Assembly: GCA_030688105.1 (NCBI GenBank)
Contig: JAUYIV010000199.1
Span: forward strand, 1-6,365
Length of the DNA: 6,365 nt
Direction of reading: 5' to 3'
DNA from: Actinomycetota bacterium
Lineage (GTDB): Bacteria; Actinomycetota; Acidimicrobiia; Spongiisociales; UBA11373
Below are positions 6,126 through 6,365 of the stretch, one piece after another. Every line of letters begins with the position of its first letter. Position 1 is the first letter of the stretch. The notes under the pieces were generated by a model. That model did no database searches and had not been told where the DNA came from. It saw only the letters and a program-made list of their open reading frames with translations. The position numbers were made by a program, and so were the translations under genes.

Positions 6126-6364
6126 GCCGTCGTCTCGCGCTCGACGCGGGCCTCATAGAGCCCGCGCAGGCGGGCGGTCATCGGTCCGGGGAGACCGTCG
6201 CCGATCGGGCGGCCGTCGACCTCCACCACCGGGGTGAGGCCTCCGAAGGTGCCGGTGACGAAGGCTTCGTCGGCGCCGTAGACATCGGTCAGGCTGAAGG
6301 ACTTTTCCGACACGGGGATGTCGTTGTCGCGGCACAGTGCGATGACATTGCCGCGGGTGATGCC
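6122..6364 (-). CDS. Class IV PLP-dependent aminotransferase (BCAT/DAAT/ADC-lyase fold), C-terminal part
   Basis: These are the last 80 residues of a fold-type IV pyridoxal-phosphate enzyme; the N-terminal part, with the catalytic lysine, lies beyond the right edge. The visible segment begins GITRGNVIAL, followed by a Glu (VSEKSFSL, residue 20 of the fragment) at the position of the conserved Glu that contacts the PLP ring nitrogen. Then comes ADEAFVTGT (31-39), whose Thr-Gly-Thr matches the phosphate-binding turn, and TPVVEVDGRPIGDGLPGPMT. This order is the standard C-terminus of branched-chain aminotransferases, D-amino-acid aminotransferases and aminodeoxychorismate lyases; the fragment does not decide among them. 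GTG at 6313 is an internal Val codon, not a start, because homology extends upstream to the window edge. The TGA stop overlaps the ATG of the sulfotransferase-like gene by 4 bp, so it heads the trio of coupled genes visible here. Confidence 0.93.
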   Translation of the reverse strand, partial: GITRGNVIALCRDNDIPVSEKSFSLTDVYGADEAFVTGTFGGLTPVVEVDGRPIGDGLPGPMTARLRGLYEARVERETTA

Positions 6365-6365
6365 G

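Overview
The window is GC-rich, almost wholly coding DNA from one bacterium. GTG and TTG starts, strong G/C preference at third codon positions and exporter types common in high-GC Gram-positives suggest an actinobacterium or a similar GC-rich lineage. No rRNA or housekeeping marker is present to fix the taxon, so this is an inference. No tRNA, rRNA, CRISPR array, insertion sequence or phage gene was seen.

Left block (about 1-4516, + strand): four genes in one direction that form two ABC exporters of different architecture. The first is a DrrA/DrrB-like (ABC-2) pair: the C-terminal end of an ATPase, overlapping by 8 bp a 272-residue six-helix permease. After a 40-bp gap comes a MacB/LolD-type pair: a complete 245-residue ATPase and, 4 bp downstream, an 842-residue permease with two FtsX-type modules and two large extracytoplasmic domains. 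Tight spacing makes each pair a translational unit, and all four genes may share a transcript. Substrates cannot be read from the sequence.

Right block (4507-6364, - strand, read right to left): three genes joined by 4-bp ATGA stop/start overlaps. They are the C-terminal end of a class IV PLP-dependent aminotransferase (branched-chain/D-amino-acid aminotransferase/aminodeoxychorismate lyase fold), a 243-residue sulfotransferase-like P-loop protein with an atypical phosphate loop, and a 296-residue Asp-box (BNR/sortilin-like) beta-propeller with no signal peptide. The coupling suggests stoichiometric synthesis and a shared, presently unassigned process, probably cytoplasmic. This is the most interesting part of the window.

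The two blocks converge and their last genes overlap tail to tail by 10 bp. The only terminator-like structure for the exporter operon is a GC-rich hairpin without a U-tract just past the permease stop, inside the coding sequence of the propeller gene. A second perfect hairpin (11-bp stem) lies in the middle of the propeller gene. There is no gene-free stretch longer than about 40 bp.
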